This document shows positions 6,840 to 15,591 of a stretch of DNA of 64,000 nt, piece after piece. The translations under genes and the position numbers were made by a program. This stretch comes from Methylocapsa sp. S129. Its GTDB lineage: Bacteria; Pseudomonadota; Alphaproteobacteria; Rhizobiales; Beijerinckiaceae. The notes below the pieces were generated by a model that was not told the origin of the DNA, ran no database searches, and saw only the letters and a list, made by a program, of their open reading frames with translations. The number at the start of each line of letters is the position of its first letter. Positions within the stretch are counted from its first letter, which is position 1. The DNA lies in NCBI RefSeq assembly GCF_009765995.1, contig NZ_LMUI01000011.1, positions 366,285 through 430,284 on the forward strand. The letters are read 5' to 3'.

Positions 6840-8972
6840 TTACGCCTTGCGCTCCGGCGCCCGCTCGAACAGCAAAAGCGAACGGCCGGTGACGTCATAG
6901 ACGGCGCCGATCTTGAATTCCGCTTCCGGCAGATTCTGATCGTTGGTGTCGAGCAGCCGTATCCAGCCACGGCCCTTGAAGCAGGGCGGCAACTTGAACT
7001 TCACAAGGTCATGATGGGCGTTGAACACCATCAGCAGCGTCGCGTCCCCGCCGCGCTTGCGAATGCCGGTCGCCTGCGCCCGGCCGTCCATCAGCATGCC
7101 CAGACATTGCGTGCGCGCGTCGTCCCACGCCTCGGCCGCCATTTCCGAGCCATCGGCGTTGATCCACGTCACGTCGCGAACCTCGATGACCTTGTTGGCC
7201 TCGCCGGTGAAAAAGCGCGAGCGTCGCAAGATCGGATATTTGTTGCGCAAGGCGACGAGTTTGCGAAAAAAATCGACGCGCGTCTTGTTTTTCGCCTCAA
7301 GCTCCCAATCGACCCAACTGATCTCATCATCGTGGCAATAGGCGTTGTTGTTGCCGTTCTGCGTGCGCCCGAATTCATCGCCAGCCAGCAACATCGGCGT
7401 GCCTTGCGCGAAGATCAATGTCGCCAGAATGTTGCGCATTTGCCGTTCGCGCAAGATGTTGACCGCCGCATCCTCCGTCGGTCCCTCGACGCCGCAATTC
7501 CAGGATCGGTTTGACGAACTGCCGTCCTTCCCATCCTCGCCATTCGCTTCATTATGTTTGTCATTGTAGGCGACGCAGTCGAACAGGGTGAATCCGTCGT
7601 GAGCGGTGACAAAGTTGACGCTGGCCCATGGCTTGCGGCCGCGATGGTTGAATTTGTCAGGCGATGCGCACAGGCGCGGCGCCAAAGCTTTCGCATTGGA
7701 CTCGCCGCGCCAGAAATCGCGCACCGTGTCGCGGAATGTGTCGTTCCACTCGGCCCAGCCCGGTGGAAACCCGCCGACCTGATAGCCGCCGGGACCGCAG
7801 TCCCAGGGCTCCGCAATCAGCTTGACGCGCGCGAGCACGGGATCCTGTCCCACCGCCTTCAGAAAGCCGCTCTCGGTGTTGAAGCCGTCGGGTTCGCGCG
7901 CCAGAATGGTGCCAAGATCGAAGCGGAAGCCGTCGACGTGCATTTCCTCGACCCAATAGCGCAGACTGTCCGTCACCATCTGAATGACGCGGGGGTGGCT
8001 GAGATTGACCGTATTTCCCGTGCCGGTGTCATTGATGTAATAGCGCTTTTTGTCGGGCATCAGACGGTAATAGGAGGCGTTGTCGATGCCCTTGAAGGAC
8101 AAAGTGGCGCCAAGCTCATTGCCCTCCGCCGTGTGATTGTAGACGACGTCCAGAATGACTTCGAGGCCGGCGTCGTGGAACCGCGCGATCATCTCCTTGA
8201 ATTCGCGTAGGGAATTGGCGACATCGAGCGCGTAGCGCGGATCAGGCGCGAATAAGCCAATGGAATTATAGCCCCAATAATTCGTCAGCTTCTTTTCCAG
8301 AAGATGGCTGTCGTTGAGAAACGTATGGACCGGCAGAAGCTCCACCGTCGTTATCCCGAGCGATTTGACGTAATCGATGACTTCCCTGGCGCCGAGCCCG
8401 GCGTAAGTGCCGCGCAGGTGCTCGTCCATGCCAGGATGCAGTTTGGTGAAGCCTTTGACGTGCGTTTCGTAGACGATTGTCTGATCCCACGGCGTGAAGC
8501 GCCGGCTCGTTTCGCCGCGCCAGTCGAAATTGGGATCGACCACCACGGATTTGGGCACGAAGGGCGCGCTGTCCCGCTTGTCGAAGCTCAAATCCTTGCC
8601 CTTGGCGGCGATGTCATAGCCAAAAACGGCGGGATTCCACTCCAACGCGCCGACATGGGCGCGCGCATAGGGGTCGAGCAGAAGCTTATTGCGGTTGAAG
8701 CGATGGCCCGCTTCGGGCTCATAGGGCCCGTCGACGCGAAAACCGTAAAAAGTTCCCGGCCCGATATCGGCGATTCGTCCGTGAAAAATCTCATCGGTGA
8801 ATTCGGGCAACTCAAACCGCTCGACTTCACGCTTGCCGTCGCGGTCAAAAATGCAAACCTCTACGCGTGTCGCATGCGCTGAAAATATTGCAAAATTGGC
8901 GCCCTGCCCGTCCCAGGTCGCCCCGAGAGGAAAAGGCTTGCCTTCACTCACACGCGTTGAATTGACGCTCAA
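6840..8972 (-). CDS. glgX: Glycogen debranching enzyme GlgX
   Basis: A 710-residue cytoplasmic GH13 enzyme that hydrolyses alpha-1,6 branches of limit-dextrin glycogen. An N-terminal CBM48-like region (GKPFPLGATWDGQGANFAIF) is followed by the catalytic barrel with GFRFDLGTIL (nucleophile Asp), LIAEPWDCG (acid/base Glu) and VTAHDGFTL (third acidic residue). Full length. It lies 79 bases downstream of ecfG on the same strand, so it may be co-transcribed with the stress sigma factor genes; no separate EcfG promoter is visible in the gap. Link to glycogen/trehalose turnover under stress is inference. Confidence 0.95.
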   Translation of the reverse strand: MSVNSTRVSEGKPFPLGATWDGQGANFAIFSAHATRVEVCIFDRDGKREVERFELPEFTDEIFHGRIADIGPGTFYGFRVDGPYEPEAGHRFNRNKLLLDPYARAHVGALEWNPAVFGYDIAAKGKDLSFDKRDSAPFVPKSVVVDPNFDWRGETSRRFTPWDQTIVYETHVKGFTKLHPGMDEHLRGTYAGLGAREVIDYVKSLGITTVELLPVHTFLNDSHLLEKKLTNYWGYNSIGLFAPDPRYALDVANSLREFKEMIARFHDAGLEVILDVVYNHTAEGNELGATLSFKGIDNASYYRLMPDKKRYYINDTGTGNTVNLSHPRVIQMVTDSLRYWVEEMHVDGFRFDLGTILAREPDGFNTESGFLKAVGQDPVLARVKLIAEPWDCGPGGYQVGGFPPGWAEWNDTFRDTVRDFWRGESNAKALAPRLCASPDKFNHRGRKPWASVNFVTAHDGFTLFDCVAYNDKHNEANGEDGKDGSSSNRSWNCGVEGPTEDAAVNILRERQMRNILATLIFAQGTPMLLAGDEFGRTQNGNNNAYCHDDEISWVDWELEAKNKTRVDFFRKLVALRNKYPILRRSRFFTGEANKVIEVRDVTWINADGSEMAAEAWDDARTQCLGMLMDGRAQATGIRKRGGDATLLMVFNAHHDLVKFKLPPCFKGRGWIRLLDTNDQNLPEAEFKIGAVYDVTGRSLLLFERAPERKA

Positions 8973-9051
8973 TCGACGCCTCCTGTGGCTTTTCCCATGG
9001 GGCGCGGTCGAACGTCGGCGGACAGGCCGTATCGCGCCGGCATCGTTTTCT

Positions 9052-9597
9052 TCAGTCGGGGTCGGAGGCAGGCAGGTGAGATTGACCCGAGCCTGGATCG
9101 TATTGCAACAGTTCGCTGAGTCGGCTGCGCGCGCGCGACACCCGGCTCTTCATCGTTCCGACGGCGCATTTGCATATATCCGCCGCCTCTTCATAGGACA
9201 GGCCCGACGCGCCAATGAGAATCAGCGCTTCCCTTTGATCCGGGGGTAGTTTCTGCAAAGCGTCGCGAAAATCGAGATATTCCATGTGGTCATCTTGATT
9301 CGCCTTGGAGATCAGCGTCGCCGAGAGGCTTCCGTCAATATCGGCGACTTCGCGCCTGCGCTTCCTGAACTCCGAATAATAGGCGTTTCGCAGGATAGTG
9401 AACAGCCAGGCCAGGAGGTTTGTTCCCACTGTGAAAGACTTGATGTTGAGAAGCGCCTTGGCGAGCGTTTCCTGCACCAGATCGTCAGCCCGGTCCGGGT
9501 TGCCGCACAGCGAAACGGCGAACGCGCGCAGCCTCGGAATCGCCGCGACCATGTCCCGCCTGATCTGCGCGCCCGCCGGAAGCGTGTCGTGCATCAT
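9052..9597 (-). CDS. ecfG: EcfG general stress response sigma factor
   Basis: A 181-residue ECF15-type RNA polymerase sigma factor. Region 2 spans about residues 15-80 (DLVQETLAKALLN, WLFTILRN) and region 4 about 107-165 (LPPDQREALILI, YEEAADI, GTMKSRVSRAR). It drives the alphaproteobacterial general stress regulon and is released when phosphorylated PhyR sequesters NepR. Its start overlaps the nepR stop (ATGA); two ATGs in a row (9597, 9594) are possible starts. The divergently placed phyR completes the partner-switch module. Confidence 0.95.
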   Translation of the reverse strand: MMHDTLPAGAQIRRDMVAAIPRLRAFAVSLCGNPDRADDLVQETLAKALLNIKSFTVGTNLLAWLFTILRNAYYSEFRKRRREVADIDGSLSATLISKANQDDHMEYLDFRDALQKLPPDQREALILIGASGLSYEEAADICKCAVGTMKSRVSRARSRLSELLQYDPGSGQSHLPASDPD

Positions 9598-9809
9598 TCG
9601 TCACCGCTCTTCTCATCAAGGCGGTTCAGCAATTCCATGAATCGATCGGGCACCGGCTGATTGGCCACCTCGTCATAAAGAGCTCTTAATTGCCGGCCAA
9701 TGTGGTCTTTTACATTAGGATTGCGTTTTTTCGGCGGAACTGCGGAATCATCGGCTGGGATGGGATTGGGAGTCATGGGCGACGGTCCTGGCGCTTTCTT
9801 ATCAACCAT
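9594..9809 (-). CDS. nepR: Anti-sigma factor NepR
   Basis: A 71-residue protein: a disordered proline-rich N-terminus and the NepR core IGRQLRALYDEVANQPVPDR followed by FMELLNRLDE. NepR binds EcfG in unstressed cells and phosphorylated PhyR under stress. It is translationally coupled to ecfG by a 4-base overlap, which keeps the two in step, and is divergent from phyR across a 187-base region that holds both promoters. Confidence 0.94.
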   Translation of the reverse strand: MVDKKAPGPSPMTPNPIPADDSAVPPKKRNPNVKDHIGRQLRALYDEVANQPVPDRFMELLNRLDEKSGDE

Positions 9810-9898
9810 CAGAAACTCTCCGGCCCATCCGTGATATAGACGCTAAGGGCGTTGCCGATTTGCTCGATGCGTCTGAAAAACACCAGCCAGCCAATAAA

Positions 9899-9923
9899 AA
9901 CCCGCGTGGGCAAATAAGGTTCC
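9899..9923 (-). promoter_or_regulatory. Near-consensus EcfG promoter for nepR-ecfG
   Basis: Minus strand GGAAC (9923-9919), 16 bases, then GGTTTT (9902-9897); one base off the CGTT -10 consensus. The -35 box is only eight bases from the oppositely oriented -35 box of the phyR promoter. Autoregulation of nepR-ecfG is known in the family, but the weaker -10 leaves some doubt. Confidence 0.55.
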
Positions 9924-9931
9924 GTCATTCG

Positions 9932-9957
9932 GGAACAAAATTCTCCATCGTGCGTTT
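9932..9957 (+). promoter_or_regulatory. EcfG-type promoter of phyR
   Basis: GGAAC (9932-9936), 16 bases, CGTTT (9953-9957), about 40 bases before the phyR ATG. It fits the EcfG consensus perfectly and implies positive feedback of the stress sigma factor on phyR. Confidence 0.85.
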
Positions 9958-9996
9958 GTGTGCTGAATCGCAAAAAACAATGAAACAGGGGCGCCC

Positions 9997-10809
9997 ATGT
10001 CGGTTTCCGCAGCCATCACTCCGCATATCCCTTTTTTGCGTCGATTCGCCCGGGCTCTTACCGGAACGCAGCAATCGGGCGACGCCTATGTCGCAGCGAC
10101 CCTCGAAGCCATTCTCGCCGATCAAAGCCTTTTCAACGCCGATTTGAGCCCCCGGGTCGCTCTCTATCGGATTTTCTTGCGGACATGGCAGGCCATCCCG
10201 ACCAATCTGGCTGTTGACAGAACGCCCGGCGGCGCCGAGGCGGCCGCCACCCGAAACCTCGGCGCCATCCCCGTCGCCCCTCGTATCGCTTTCCTTTTGA
10301 GCGCGGTCGAATCTTTCAAAATCGAAGAGATTGCGCAGACGCTCGACTGCACGGAGACGGAAGCGCGCGATCTGATCGATCAGGCCGGGCGGGGAATCGC
10401 GGCGCAGATCCGCACCAAGGTGCTCATCATCGAGGATGAGCCGCTGATCGCTCTGGACCTGCAATATCTCGTCGAACAATTGGGGCACGAAGTCTCGACG
10501 ATAGCCCGGACCCATACCGAGGCCGTTCGCGCGGCCCTCAAAGGCAATCCTGGCCTGATCCTTGCCGACATACAGCTTGCCGACGGCAGTTCGGGCCTCG
10601 AAGCCGTCAATGAAATACTGGGATCGATCGAAGCGCCGGTGATTTTTATTACGGCCTTCCCGGAAAGATTCCTGACGGGCCACGCCCCCGAACCGGCCTT
10701 TCTCATCGCAAAACCGTTCAGCCCCGAATCCGTCAAGGCGGTCATCAGCCAAGCCTTGTTTTTCGAACGCAAGTCACAGCGCATCGAGGCCAATTTGGCG
10801 ACCCGCTGA
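9997..10809 (+). CDS. phyR: PhyR anti-anti-sigma response regulator
   Basis: A 270-residue protein with the typical PhyR layout: an N-terminal sigma-like domain (about residues 5-135, mimicking EcfG regions 2 and 4) and a C-terminal receiver (about 141-255). Receiver residues are E146-D147, the phospho-acceptor D191 in LADIQLADG, T219 and K239. When phosphorylated it exposes the sigma-like domain, which captures NepR and frees EcfG. It has its own EcfG promoter. The HWE kinase at 12151-14337 is a plausible input. Confidence 0.96.
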   Translation: MSVSAAITPHIPFLRRFARALTGTQQSGDAYVAATLEAILADQSLFNADLSPRVALYRIFLRTWQAIPTNLAVDRTPGGAEAAATRNLGAIPVAPRIAFLLSAVESFKIEEIAQTLDCTETEARDLIDQAGRGIAAQIRTKVLIIEDEPLIALDLQYLVEQLGHEVSTIARTHTEAVRAALKGNPGLILADIQLADGSSGLEAVNEILGSIEAPVIFITAFPERFLTGHAPEPAFLIAKPFSPESVKAVISQALFFERKSQRIEANLATR

Positions 10810-10892
10810 GACTCATGACTCGGAAAGCGACGATTTTGAACTCTCGTCGCGCGCGCTCTGCGTGAGGGAAGGCTGATCGCCGCCCGAAGCAT

Positions 10893-11318
10893 CTACAGTC
10901 TGCGCCCCGCCACGAAGCCGGAAAGCGCGGCGAGCATGGCGAACTGCAGCGGCGTCAAATGCTTGGCGAGTTCGACGCCGGCCGCCAACGCAGCCACCTG
11001 AGGCGCGCCGCCGGCCTGAGCCTTCAAGGCGGCTTCGGGATCCCCGCTCAACGCTGAAGTTGGTTGAGGGATCGGCGCCCGACCGACGCTTCGCGAGCAC
11101 AGGTAGAGAACGCCCGCCAGAATGAGATAGATTGCGCTGAGACCAATCGACGCGTTGACGACGCCGTATTGCAGCCGCCACGCATAGAACAGCGCATAGG
11201 TCGCAAAGCCGAGGCCGACCGCTCCCGATAAAGCGCCCGCCAGCGCAAGCGCCGCGCGGATGAAAAAACTTCGCATACGCCGCTGCGAACCGGCCGCCAG
11301 AACCGACAGAAATTTCAT
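10893..11318 (-). CDS. Small membrane protein, YqjE/holin-like
   Basis: A 141-residue protein with two membrane segments in the first 75 residues (FIRAALALAGALSGAVGLGF and an Ile/Leu-rich second one), a hydrophilic Ala/Pro-rich linker, and a short hydrophobic C-terminus FAMLAALSGFVAGRRL. It starts six bases after the stop of the DUF883-like gene, so the two form an operon like yqjD-yqjE of enterobacteria. Function unknown; probably an envelope stress protein. The assignment to the YqjE/holin family rests on layout, not on a clear motif. Confidence 0.75.
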   Translation of the reverse strand: MKFLSVLAAGSQRRMRSFFIRAALALAGALSGAVGLGFATYALFYAWRLQYGVVNASIGLSAIYLILAGVLYLCSRSVGRAPIPQPTSALSGDPEAALKAQAGGAPQVAALAAGVELAKHLTPLQFAMLAALSGFVAGRRL

Positions 11319-11323
11319 GCCGG

Positions 11324-11644
11324 TTATCCCCGTGACTTGCTCATCATCCCAAGCGCGATCCCGATGCCCGCCGCGATCAGCACAGCCGTCAGAGGATTTT
11401 TCTCGATCCGGCGCTCGATGTCGGCCGCCGCGCCTAGCGCGCTGTCCTGCGCCTGATTCGCCGCCTGCGAGAGCTGATCGCGGGCGTCGCCCATAGCGCC
11501 CTTCATCGCAACGCTCGCCGAATTGGCCTGGCCTCGCACGAGCCCCGCCATTGTGTCGCTCAACCGCGTAATGTCCGCTCGCAAGGCCGCGAGGTCGGCG
11601 GACAGGTCCGAAGCAGAGAATTCACCGGGTTTGTTTGACATCAA
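11324..11644 (-). CDS. DUF883 (ElaB/YqjD-like) C-tail membrane protein
   Basis: A 106-residue protein. A long amphipathic helical region (about residues 14-75, with LAALRADITRLSDTMAGLV) leads to the ERRIEKNPLTAVLIAAGIG motif and a single C-terminal membrane helix, as in YqjD/ElaB. Relatives in E. coli are inner-membrane, ribosome-associated and made in stationary phase. It lies just upstream of the YqjE-like gene and about 170 bases downstream of the CsbD-like gene, in the general stress locus. Two Met codons at the start are equivalent candidates. Confidence 0.85.
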   Translation of the reverse strand: MMSNKPGEFSASDLSADLAALRADITRLSDTMAGLVRGQANSASVAMKGAMGDARDQLSQAANQAQDSALGAAADIERRIEKNPLTAVLIAAGIGIALGMMSKSRG

Positions 11645-11731
11645 AAACTCCTGATCTCGATTGGATGTGTTGAAAAACGGGTTGCGGCAGTGGCGTCACG
11701 ACCGCCCGAACGGACAAACAATAGGAAGAAC

Positions 11732-11750
11732 GATCGGAACCGTTCCGATC
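11732..11750. promoter_or_regulatory. Perfect 9+1+9 inverted repeat upstream of the DUF883-like gene
   Basis: GATCGGAAC, one base, GTTCCGATC. It lies 88 bases upstream of the DUF883-like start in the 171-base gap. It contains GGAAC on both strands, but no CGTT stands 16-17 bases from either, so it is not a standard EcfG promoter; more likely an operator or a symmetrical protein site. Confidence 0.45.
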
Positions 11751-11815
11751 TCGCCAGATTTCGCCTGGCCTCGCGTCTAACGACATACGCGCTCACATGG
11801 GCGAAAAATTTTGGC

Positions 11816-12019
11816 TCACGCGTTAAGCCGTCCGTACCACCGCAGGATTTCCTTGTCCGCCTGTTCCCTGGTGAATCCGTATCGCTCGCTTAATCGCTCC
11901 GACAATTGCTCGCGACGACCCTGGATAAAGTCCATGTCGGCGTTTGAAAGCTTGTCCCATTGCTGCTGGACCCTTGTTTGAAATAGGCGCCAATTGCCTC
12001 GGAGTTCCCCCCACGTCAT
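11816..12019 (-). CDS. CsbD-like general stress protein
   Basis: A 67-residue hydrophilic protein of CsbD type, beginning MTWGELRGNWRLFQTRVQQQ and containing a helix-turn-helix-like pair of amphipathic helices (WDKLSNADMDFIQGRREQL). CsbD proteins are abundant under general stress in many bacteria; the biochemical role is not established. The ATG at 12019 is chosen for its GGAGG site eight bases upstream; an earlier in-frame ATG would add 23 unconserved residues. It follows the HWE kinase gene by about 130 bases on the same strand. Confidence 0.85.
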   Translation of the reverse strand: MTWGELRGNWRLFQTRVQQQWDKLSNADMDFIQGRREQLSERLSERYGFTREQADKEILRWYGRLNA

Positions 12020-12150
12020 TGCCGCATCCTCCCTTTTAGCCGCCGGCTGCGATCCGGCGCGCATTGGGCGATAACGGAGAAGCCGCAAAAAGGTTGCGGG
12101 CGACCGCGCAGGGCGGCTCCCCGCAGCAGGTTCGGCACAGCCACGAGAAT

Positions 12151-14337
12151 TTAGGAATGGCCGGGAGACATATCCGCCCGGTCCGTCAGATCATCATTCG
12201 CTTCAATGTTTTTCAGCGGGACCAGAAGGCGCCAGGTCAATCCTTCGCGCTCGAACGACAGATGCACGACAGCATTCAAACGCTGCGCCAACATCTTTTC
12301 GATGACGACGCTGCCGAAACCATGCGCATGCGGCGCTTCGACGAGCGGTCCGCCGCGTTCGATCCAGTCCATTTCCAGCATCGGTCCGGCCGTCGAACTC
12401 TTGAACCGCCACCCTGTCGCGATATGGCCGACATCATTGGAAAGCGCTCCGTATTTGACCGCGTTGGTGGAGAGCTCGTGCAAAGCCATGCCGATCGCCT
12501 GCGCCGCCGTCGAATTGAGCAAGACGTCGGGACCGGCGACGCCAATGCGTCCTTCGTCGACATCGGAATAATGGCCGATCTGGGAACGAACCAGGGCCTC
12601 CAAACGAACGCCGCGCCATTTCTCATTGGTCAACAGATCCTGGCTCGCAGAGAGGCCAAGAAGGCGCGCCGAGAACTTCTGCTCAAATTCGGCGGCGGTC
12701 GCGCTTGAGGAGACGGTCTGACGCGCGATCGCCTGGGTCACAGCGAGAAGGTTCTTCGAGCGGTGATTGACCTCGGTCATCAAGACGCGGATGTGCTCCT
12801 CGCGCATCTTATGCTCATGAATATCCATCGTCGTGCCGTACCATTTGACCGGCTCCCCCGAAGAATCGCGCAAGAGGCTCGCCCGGCTCAAGTGCCACGA
12901 AAACCCCTTGCCGATGATCATCAGGCGATGTTCCATTTCGTAAGGCTCGCCCGTTTCGCTCGCCTTCAGCCATGCGGCGACGGTCCCTCGCAGATCTTCA
13001 GGATGAATGACGCCGTCCCAGTCCGTCCGGGTCAGGCCAACCTTGCCATATCTTTCGCGGCGCGCGTTGGTGTAATCCACCCGTCCGTCAGGTCCGGCGG
13101 TCCACACCAATTGCGGCAAGCTGTCCGCGAGAAGGCGAAATTTTTCTTCGCTGGCGCTGCGTTCGGCTTCGGCGATCTGCCTCTGGATCGCGCGCTCGCG
13201 CAAGAGCGACGACGCCTCCCCAAAAGCCAGCGACAATTCATCGAACTCCCGAACTCCCGTCGGGTTGGGAACGACGGGCTTGCCCGCGCCAATGTCCTTG
13301 GCGGTCTTTTGCAGCAAACGTACGCCGAAGGCGAGCCTGCGGTTTGCGAAAAACGCCAGCGCGAAACTGGCTGCCAACGAGCCGGCGGCCAACAGACTCA
13401 AGAGCCAAAGAGTCTGCGACAGCGATTCGTCAAGCACCTCTGCTTTGGCGGCGATCGAGACGGTCCAGCCATAATCGATCCGGGTATAGGCGGAGATCAC
13501 CGGTTCGCCTTCGAGGGAGGAATTGTTGACGATGGCCTCGCGCGTCAGCCCCATCGCGCCGCGAAAAGACGGGCTGGCTGGCGTTCCGGGCCGACCCTTG
13601 CCCTCGGGAGCGCGCGCAACGAATTGTCCGGCGCGATCGATGATCGCCGCGATCCAGCCGGCCGGATATTTCTCACTGTCGAGAAGGCCTGTAAGCCGGC
13701 GCGAGGAAAACTTCAGAATCAACAGGTACTGAGGCTTGCCGTCATGGAATATTGGCGTTTCAATACTGGCGACGGGCGTTTGCGAGATCGGATCGACGCC
13801 AATGTCCGACAAGGTCGGCGCGTCGGTCGCAAACGCTCCCGGGCGCCGGTCTGATTGATCGCTCGGCCCGGGATCGGCGCCGGGCTGGCGCTGAGTATCG
13901 AGCAGCGGCCTGCCGTCGGGCGTCGAAACGACCAGCGAAGCGTCGGGCAAACTACTTAATATCTCCGACGCCGTCCGCTCGAACTCCGTAAGATTCCCCT
14001 GCGCCAAAGATCTCGAATGGGCGAGCGCATTGGAGATGACAAAATATTTGTCGAGTTCCGTTTCAACGGCGTCGGCAAGCGAATGCGTCGCCGCGACAAG
14101 GAACGCGCGTCGCGCATGGCGTTCGGAATCGGCAAATCGCCCGACCATGAAGAACGAGACGACGATCAAGGGCAGCGCGACCACGAGCGTCAGAACGCCC
14201 AGATGCTGGCTCAGCGACAGAGTCGGCCGCGCGCCGCCATCGGCGCGCCAAGACCAAAAATTCGACCAATTCCACCCGCGAAGACGCTCCATAATGCTTC
14301 GCGTTTTGCTGGAAAGCATCATTTCCCGCGCCGCCAT
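12151..14337 (-). CDS. Membrane HWE-family sensor histidine kinase
   Basis: A 728-residue kinase. Order: membrane helix 1 (about residues 47-66), a periplasmic Cache-like sensor (67-308), membrane helix 2 (309-331), a HAMP-like linker, one PAS domain (about 397-512, with WTAGPDGRVDYTNA), then the HWE kinase core: phospho-acceptor H525 in EVNHRSKNLL, N-box HELSTNAVKYGAL at 620-632, and the WIE signature at 658-660. HWE/HisKA_2 kinases commonly feed PhyR in general stress signalling, and this one lies in the phyR block, so it is a good PhyK candidate. The start codon is uncertain within the first few Met residues. Confidence 0.92.
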   Translation of the reverse strand: MAAREMMLSSKTRSIMERLRGWNWSNFWSWRADGGARPTLSLSQHLGVLTLVVALPLIVVSFFMVGRFADSERHARRAFLVAATHSLADAVETELDKYFVISNALAHSRSLAQGNLTEFERTASEILSSLPDASLVVSTPDGRPLLDTQRQPGADPGPSDQSDRRPGAFATDAPTLSDIGVDPISQTPVASIETPIFHDGKPQYLLILKFSSRRLTGLLDSEKYPAGWIAAIIDRAGQFVARAPEGKGRPGTPASPSFRGAMGLTREAIVNNSSLEGEPVISAYTRIDYGWTVSIAAKAEVLDESLSQTLWLLSLLAAGSLAASFALAFFANRRLAFGVRLLQKTAKDIGAGKPVVPNPTGVREFDELSLAFGEASSLLRERAIQRQIAEAERSASEEKFRLLADSLPQLVWTAGPDGRVDYTNARRERYGKVGLTRTDWDGVIHPEDLRGTVAAWLKASETGEPYEMEHRLMIIGKGFSWHLSRASLLRDSSGEPVKWYGTTMDIHEHKMREEHIRVLMTEVNHRSKNLLAVTQAIARQTVSSSATAAEFEQKFSARLLGLSASQDLLTNEKWRGVRLEALVRSQIGHYSDVDEGRIGVAGPDVLLNSTAAQAIGMALHELSTNAVKYGALSNDVGHIATGWRFKSSTAGPMLEMDWIERGGPLVEAPHAHGFGSVVIEKMLAQRLNAVVHLSFEREGLTWRLLVPLKNIEANDDLTDRADMSPGHS

Positions 14338-14398
14338 TCATGAAAATGCAAGCGAACCCGGGTAGGTTGCGCGCCGCGCCGCAACCCGACGGAAATTT

Positions 14399-15511
14399 CT
14401 ACGGCAGATCGATGACGTCGGTCGGAGAAATGTTGCGCCATATCACCATCCCGATCACGAGCAGCGGAACCGAAAGGAACGCGCCGATCGGACCCCAGAG
14501 CCAGGTCCAGAAAGCAATTCCGAGAAAAACGGCGAGCGGATTCAGCTCAAGGCGTTTGCCCAAAAGGGCCGGGCTAAAAAGCTGCCCTTCGACAATAGTC
14601 AACCCGACGAACAACCCCACAGGCGCCAAGCTCTGGCCCAGCGTCGGAAAGGTTATCAGACCGACCACGAGCAGGATCGCCGCCATCAGCGCCGGGCCAA
14701 TATACGGAAGATAATTCAGGAAAAAGGCAAGCGATCCCCATAGCGGCGCATTGGGAACCCCGAGCCCCCATGCAATCGCGGTCGTACACAATCCGACGCC
14801 AAGATTGATCATGGTCGTCGTCATCAAATAGGTCGCCAGATCGCTTTCAACGTCGGCGATGATCCGCAGCATCATCAGGCGGTTCGCGCGATCGACGAGA
14901 GACAGGACGAGCTTGCCCTTCATTCGGGTTCGGCCAAGCAGAAAGAAAAGCAGCGCGCCAAAAAACAACACAAACTCGCTCAGCGCGGGCGTCAGGAACG
15001 TCAGCACGCTTTGAATGATGTTGCCCTGGCTGACGTCGACAGCCATTTGAGATTTATCGCCGCCCATATTGCTCAGCGATGCGCTGATTTCCTGCAGCGC
15101 GCTCATCGGCCGGGCGAGGATATGCAGCCTATCCTTGATCAGGGTCGTGACGCCGGGCGCCCTGGCGACCCAGTCCGATACAGGAGTCGCAAGAAGGACG
15201 GCGCCAGCGAGCAATGCCGAAAGCGTTATGCCGACGACCACCACCGCCACGATCCACGGCGGAAAGCCCATTCTCTTGATGATGTCGACGGGCCTGCCGA
15301 TCGTCATTCCGACAACCAATGCGGCGAGGACAGGGACGACAATCGGGCGCGCCACGCTGAGCGTCGCCAGCAGGACAAGCAGAAACAAGCCGATCAGAGC
15401 GTACCGGGACAACAAGAGCAGCGTTTCGTGACCGGAGTCCGGCAACGCGTCTGCGACGCCGGCGCCCGCTGGCGGGCCTCGGCTCTCTGCGGTCCTCAAC
15501 CTGACGTCCAT
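14399..15511 (-). CDS. AI-2E/PerM family membrane permease
   Basis: A 370-residue polytopic inner-membrane protein of the AI-2E (PerM/YdiK) family. Hydrophobic segments cluster near residues 35-75, 88-110, 190-210 and in the C-terminal half, with the family block YLPYIGPALMAAILLVVGL and LNPLAVFLGIAFWTWLWGP. Members export quorum signals or act in ion/proton exchange; the substrate here is unknown. A perfect EcfG promoter lies about 80 bases upstream of the ATG (15592-15617), which places this gene in the stress regulon. Confidence 0.88.
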   Translation of the reverse strand: MDVRLRTAESRGPPAGAGVADALPDSGHETLLLLSRYALIGLFLLVLLATLSVARPIVVPVLAALVVGMTIGRPVDIIKRMGFPPWIVAVVVVGITLSALLAGAVLLATPVSDWVARAPGVTTLIKDRLHILARPMSALQEISASLSNMGGDKSQMAVDVSQGNIIQSVLTFLTPALSEFVLFFGALLFFLLGRTRMKGKLVLSLVDRANRLMMLRIIADVESDLATYLMTTTMINLGVGLCTTAIAWGLGVPNAPLWGSLAFFLNYLPYIGPALMAAILLVVGLITFPTLGQSLAPVGLFVGLTIVEGQLFSPALLGKRLELNPLAVFLGIAFWTWLWGPIGAFLSVPLLVIGMVIWRNISPTDVIDLP

Positions 15512-15591
15512 GCTCGCCCTGTCCCTTGAGTTCTTGCTTTACGGCGATTGGCTCCAGGCCGAACAAGAGGCCGCCACGAGCGGCGCAGGGC

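Noticed and set aside
11732-11746. EcfG promoter for the DUF883 gene
   Set aside because: GGAAC is present but no CGTT lies 16-17 bases downstream on either strand.
12064-13854. Plus-strand open frames of 214 and 363 codons opposite the HWE kinase
   Set aside because: Their codons are complements of kinase, PAS and sensor sequence; no recognisable protein.
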